This document shows, in pieces, positions 23,252 through 26,116 of a stretch of 26,116 nt of DNA (within the stretch, counting starts at the first letter, position 1; every line of letters starts with the position of its first letter). Below the pieces are notes generated by a model. It saw only the letters and a list, made by a program, of their open reading frames with translations, was not told the origin of the DNA and did not search any database. Where the stretch lies: positions 1-26,116 of the forward strand of contig JAYTOA010000049.1 of NCBI GenBank assembly GCA_043748015.1, read 5' to 3'. The translations under genes and the position numbers were made by a program. The stretch is from JAIBBG01 sp043748015 (GTDB taxonomy: Bacteria; Bacteroidota; Bacteroidia; Flavobacteriales_D; Sanyastnellaceae).

Positions 23252-26116
23252 CTACGAACTCTGAAACACCAATTCCTCCTTAAGGTATTTCCCAGTCCAA
23301 CTAACTTTCACTTTTGCAATCTGTTCCGGTGTGCCTTCAGCAACGATTTCACCACCACCGTTGCCGCCTTCCGGGCCCATGTCAATGATATGATCCGCAA
23401 CTTTGATGATATCCATGTTGTGCTCGATCACAAGCACAGAATTACCGCGATCGGCAAGTCTGTTCAATACGTTGATCAACATCTGCACATCTTGAAAATG
23501 CAATCCTGTCGTCGGTTCGTCGAGGATGTAAATGGTATTACCTGTGTCGCGTTTTCCAAGTTCAGTTGATAGCTTTACACGTTGAGCTTCTCCACCGCTA
23601 AGGGTGGTTGAGTGTTGTCCAAGCGTGATATACCCAAGTCCTACATCTTGCAATGTTTTTACGACGTTTTTGATCTTAGGGAAATTATCGAAGAACTCCA
23701 CAGACTGATCTACGGTCATATCAAGGACATCAGCAATGCTTTTTCCTTTGTAACGAATCTCTAATGTCTCGCGGTTGTAGCGCTTTCCATTGCAGATTTC
23801 ACATTCGACCATGACATCCGGAAGGAAATTCATCTCTATTGTTTTCACGCCGGCACCTTTGCACGTTTCGCATCTTCCACCACTGACGTTGAACGAGAAT
23901 CTTCCCGGTTTGTAACCACGGATTTTTGCTTCCGGTGAATTGGAATAGAGTGCACGAATATCCGTGAAGATACCCGTGTATGTGCTCGGATTGCTGCGAG
24001 GCGTGCGGCCAATCGGACTTTGATCTATCTCTATTACTTTGTCGAGATACTCAAGTCCTTTGATTCGTTTATAGGCGAGTGGTTTCTTCACTGCATCATA
24101 AAAGTGATTGTTAAGAATAGGGTAGAGGGTATGTTCAATCAATGATGATTTTCCACTGCCGCTCACACCTGTGATGCACACAATTTTTCCTAGTGGAATA
24201 TTCAGCGTCACATTTTTCAAGTTGTGACCTGTAGCACCTTCGAGTATAAGAGTCGTTTTATTTCCTTTGCGTCGTTCTTTCGGAACTTCAATACGCACTT
24301 CGCCGCGCAAGTATTGCGCAGTAAGACTTTCACCCTTGAGCAATTTTTTCGGATCACCTTGAGTAATGATTTTTCCGCCATGTATTCCAGCACCCGGACC
24401 AATATCAATGAGGTGATCGCTCTCCATCATCATATCGCGATCGTGTTCAACAACGATGACGCTATTGCCTCCATCCCGTAATGCTTTAAGTGAGTCGATT
24501 AGTTTGTGATTGTCGCGCTGATGCAATCCGATACTTGGCTCATCGAGAATATAAAGCACTCCAACAAGCTGCGATCCAATCTGCGTTGCAAGTCGGATGC
24601 GTTGTGCTTCACCACCGCTCAATGTTTTGGCGCTGCGATTTATTGAGAGATAATCAAGCCCTACGTCAACGAGGAATTTCAATCTGTTGCGGATTTCTTT
24701 CAACGGCTCTGTAGCTATCACCACTTGTCGCTGCGACATCTTATACTCTATTCCTTCAAACCAGCGAATGAGATCATTCAGTCCCATCGATGTCAATTCG
24801 AAAATGTTTTTCTTATTGATTCTGAAATAGAGCGCTTCTTTTTTGAGCCGGGCACCGCCACATTCCGGACAAGGCATCTTATTCATGAAGCTCTCCGCCC
24901 AACGACGCAAGCCGGGTGATGTCTCTTCATCAATCTGTTTTTCGATTTGAGAAATGATACCATCAAATTTCATCTGATAGGTATAATTCTGTGAAGTGGT
25001 GATCTCGTATAATTCCTCAGAACCGTAGAGCAGGACGTTGATCACATCTTCATCAATATCAGAAATGGGTGTGTTGAGATCAAAATCGTGGTGCTTCAAT
25101 ACCGCTTCAACTTGCGAAGTTGACCAATTACTTTTCGCTTCACCAAGCGGAACGATACCGCCTTTTTTAATACTCTTCGTTGGATCAGGAATGATTTTGC
25201 TGAGATCAATTTCGGCTACTTCACCTAAGCCATTGCAATGCGAACATGCACCATAAGGTGAGTTGAAAGAGAAGAGATTTGGTTCCGGTTCAGCGTAAGA
25301 AATTCCCGATGTCGGACACATCAAATGCCTGCTGAAGTGCTTCACCGGAGTAGGTACAGCTTTCGAAGATTTTTTCTGCTTTGCACCTTCCACTTCCGGT
25401 TCATGCTTCAGAATCATCAAGCTTCCCTTGCCAATCCTTAAGGCAGTATTTACCGTTTGACGCAATCGACTCAACTCAGCAGACTCACTTATGTTGTCGT
25501 CACCATCAACTGTTTCCTTTGTTTTTTTTGTCGCCTTCGTTCCTTTTTGAATTTTTGAATCCGAAATTGCAATGCGATCAACAACCACTTCGATATCGTG
25601 GATTTTGTATCGATCGAGTTTGTATCCTTTGGTCAATTCCACGATTTCGCCATCCACTCTTGCACGCAGATATCCTTGTTTCAAAATGGATTCGAACAAT
25701 TCACGGTAATGACCTTTACGGCCTTTCACCATCGGAGCGAGCACGATCACTTTTTCACCAACATATTCTTCGAGTATAAGTCTCACAATCTGATCGTCGT
25801 TATATCGGACCATTTTCTCCTCCGTTACGTAAGAGTATGCATCCGCAGCGCGAGCGTACAGCAATCGAAGGAAGTCATAGATTTCAGTGATAGTACCTAC
25901 TGTTGATCTCGGATTGCGGCTCACTGTTTTTTGTTCAATGGAAATCACCGGCGAAAGGCCGTTAATCTTATCGACATCCGGTCTTTCCATTTCACCTATA
26001 AACTGGCGCGCATACGCACCAAACGTTTCGATATATCGTCGTTGACCTTCCGCGTATATAGTATCAAAAGCGAGTGATGACTTTCCACTGCCACTCAATC
26101 CGGTAATCACCACCAG
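23252..26116 (-). CDS. uvrA: Excinuclease ABC subunit A, 5' end beyond the window
   Basis: At least 954 residues of UvrA, the DNA-damage sensor of nucleotide excision repair. The frame is open through the last base of the window, where it reads LVVITGLSGSGKSS, so roughly the first 30 residues are outside. Visible parts are: the first Walker A (GLSGSGKSS); the UvrB-interaction region (GEMERPDVDKINGLSPVISI); zinc-site cysteines (CPTSG with CSHCNGLG, then CPECGGARL); a first signature LSGGEAQRIRLA with ILDEPSIGLHQRD; a second Walker A (GVSGSGKSS); the DNA-binding zinc finger (GRCETCKGAG with CEICNGKRYN); and a second signature LSGGEAQRVKLS with ILDEPTTGLHFQD. A lysine- and acid-rich insertion (KGTKATKKTKETVDGDDN to KQKKSSKAVP) precedes the first zinc site, as in other Bacteroidota. 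It ends with KYLKEELVFQSS. Confidence 0.97.
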   Translation of the reverse strand: MVVITGLSGSGKSSLAFDTIYAEGQRRYIETFGAYARQFIGEMERPDVDKINGLSPVISIEQKTVSRNPRSTVGTITEIYDFLRLLYARAADAYSYVTEEKMVRYNDDQIVRLILEEYVGEKVIVLAPMVKGRKGHYRELFESILKQGYLRARVDGEIVELTKGYKLDRYKIHDIEVVVDRIAISDSKIQKGTKATKKTKETVDGDDNISESAELSRLRQTVNTALRIGKGSLMILKHEPEVEGAKQKKSSKAVPTPVKHFSRHLMCPTSGISYAEPEPNLFSFNSPYGACSHCNGLGEVAEIDLSKIIPDPTKSIKKGGIVPLGEAKSNWSTSQVEAVLKHHDFDLNTPISDIDEDVINVLLYGSEELYEITTSQNYTYQMKFDGIISQIEKQIDEETSPGLRRWAESFMNKMPCPECGGARLKKEALYFRINKKNIFELTSMGLNDLIRWFEGIEYKMSQRQVVIATEPLKEIRNRLKFLVDVGLDYLSINRSAKTLSGGEAQRIRLATQIGSQLVGVLYILDEPSIGLHQRDNHKLIDSLKALRDGGNSVIVVEHDRDMMMESDHLIDIGPGAGIHGGKIITQGDPKKLLKGESLTAQYLRGEVRIEVPKERRKGNKTTLILEGATGHNLKNVTLNIPLGKIVCITGVSGSGKSSLIEHTLYPILNNHFYDAVKKPLAYKRIKGLEYLDKVIEIDQSPIGRTPRSNPSTYTGIFTDIRALYSNSPEAKIRGYKPGRFSFNVSGGRCETCKGAGVKTIEMNFLPDVMVECEICNGKRYNRETLEIRYKGKSIADVLDMTVDQSVEFFDNFPKIKNVVKTLQDVGLGYITLGQHSTTLSGGEAQRVKLSTELGKRDTGNTIYILDEPTTGLHFQDVQMLINVLNRLADRGNSVLVIEHNMDIIKVADHIIDMGPEGGNGGGEIVAEGTPEQIAKVKVSWTGKYLKEELVFQSS

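Overview
The window is a stretch of ordinary, moderately AT-rich Bacteroidota chromosome, probably from the Chitinophagales/Sphingobacteriales side. Evidence for this: exact or near-exact TAnnTTTG -7 boxes in several intergenic gaps; few Shine-Dalgarno sequences; N-terminal lipoprotein signals; and a family set typical of the phylum (agmatinase-type ureohydrolase, LMW-phosphatase ArsC-like protein, EttA, LytS/LytTR pair, DUF1761, DUF1801, DUF2200, DUF6629). I saw no rRNA, tRNA, CRISPR array, insertion sequence, phage gene or plasmid function. About 22 protein genes are supported. The uvrA gene at the right edge is cut by the window end.

Layout. 1-267 holds a cluster of short hairpins (REP-like). 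268-5216 is read leftward: a lipoprotein, an SPFH/stomatin protein, a ureohydrolase, an HD-domain hydrolase, and a translationally coupled ArsC-like phosphatase plus aquaglyceroporin pair. 5445-8488 is read rightward: a membrane metallophosphoesterase and the ribosome-associated ABCF ATPase EttA. 8598-11171 is leftward: an exported alpha/beta hydrolase, an exported dienelactone-hydrolase-like protein, a possible 39-residue coupled ORF and a seven-helix DUF6629 protein. 11522-15659 is rightward: a glycosyltransferase with an apparent ATT start, DUF1761, gcvT and ribD. 15902-18226 is a leftward secreted M1 metallopeptidase. ClpS and an M48 lipoprotein protease (18327-19473) diverge from it, which makes a small proteolysis neighbourhood. 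19603-21359 is a leftward LytS-type kinase and LytTR regulator operon with its own promoter. 21533-21930 is a decayed DUF1801 gene that no open reading frame reveals. 22064-26116 is leftward: a VOC protein with an export signal, a possible 48-residue ORF, DUF2200 and uvrA.

Functions are mainly housekeeping (uvrA, gcvT, ribD, clpS, ettA) mixed with small accessory enzymes. The only clear functional module beyond single genes is the arsenate-reductase-like/aquaglyceroporin pair, which fits arsenic detoxification by arsenate reduction followed by arsenite efflux through a channel.

I did not find a convincing new multi-gene system. The points most worth a second look are: the non-canonical start of the glycosyltransferase (with a possible parallel at ribD), the DUF1801 pseudogene, two tiny ORFs joined to upstream genes by ATGA overlaps, and the heptamer and hairpin sequences of the 12.7-15.7 kb region.
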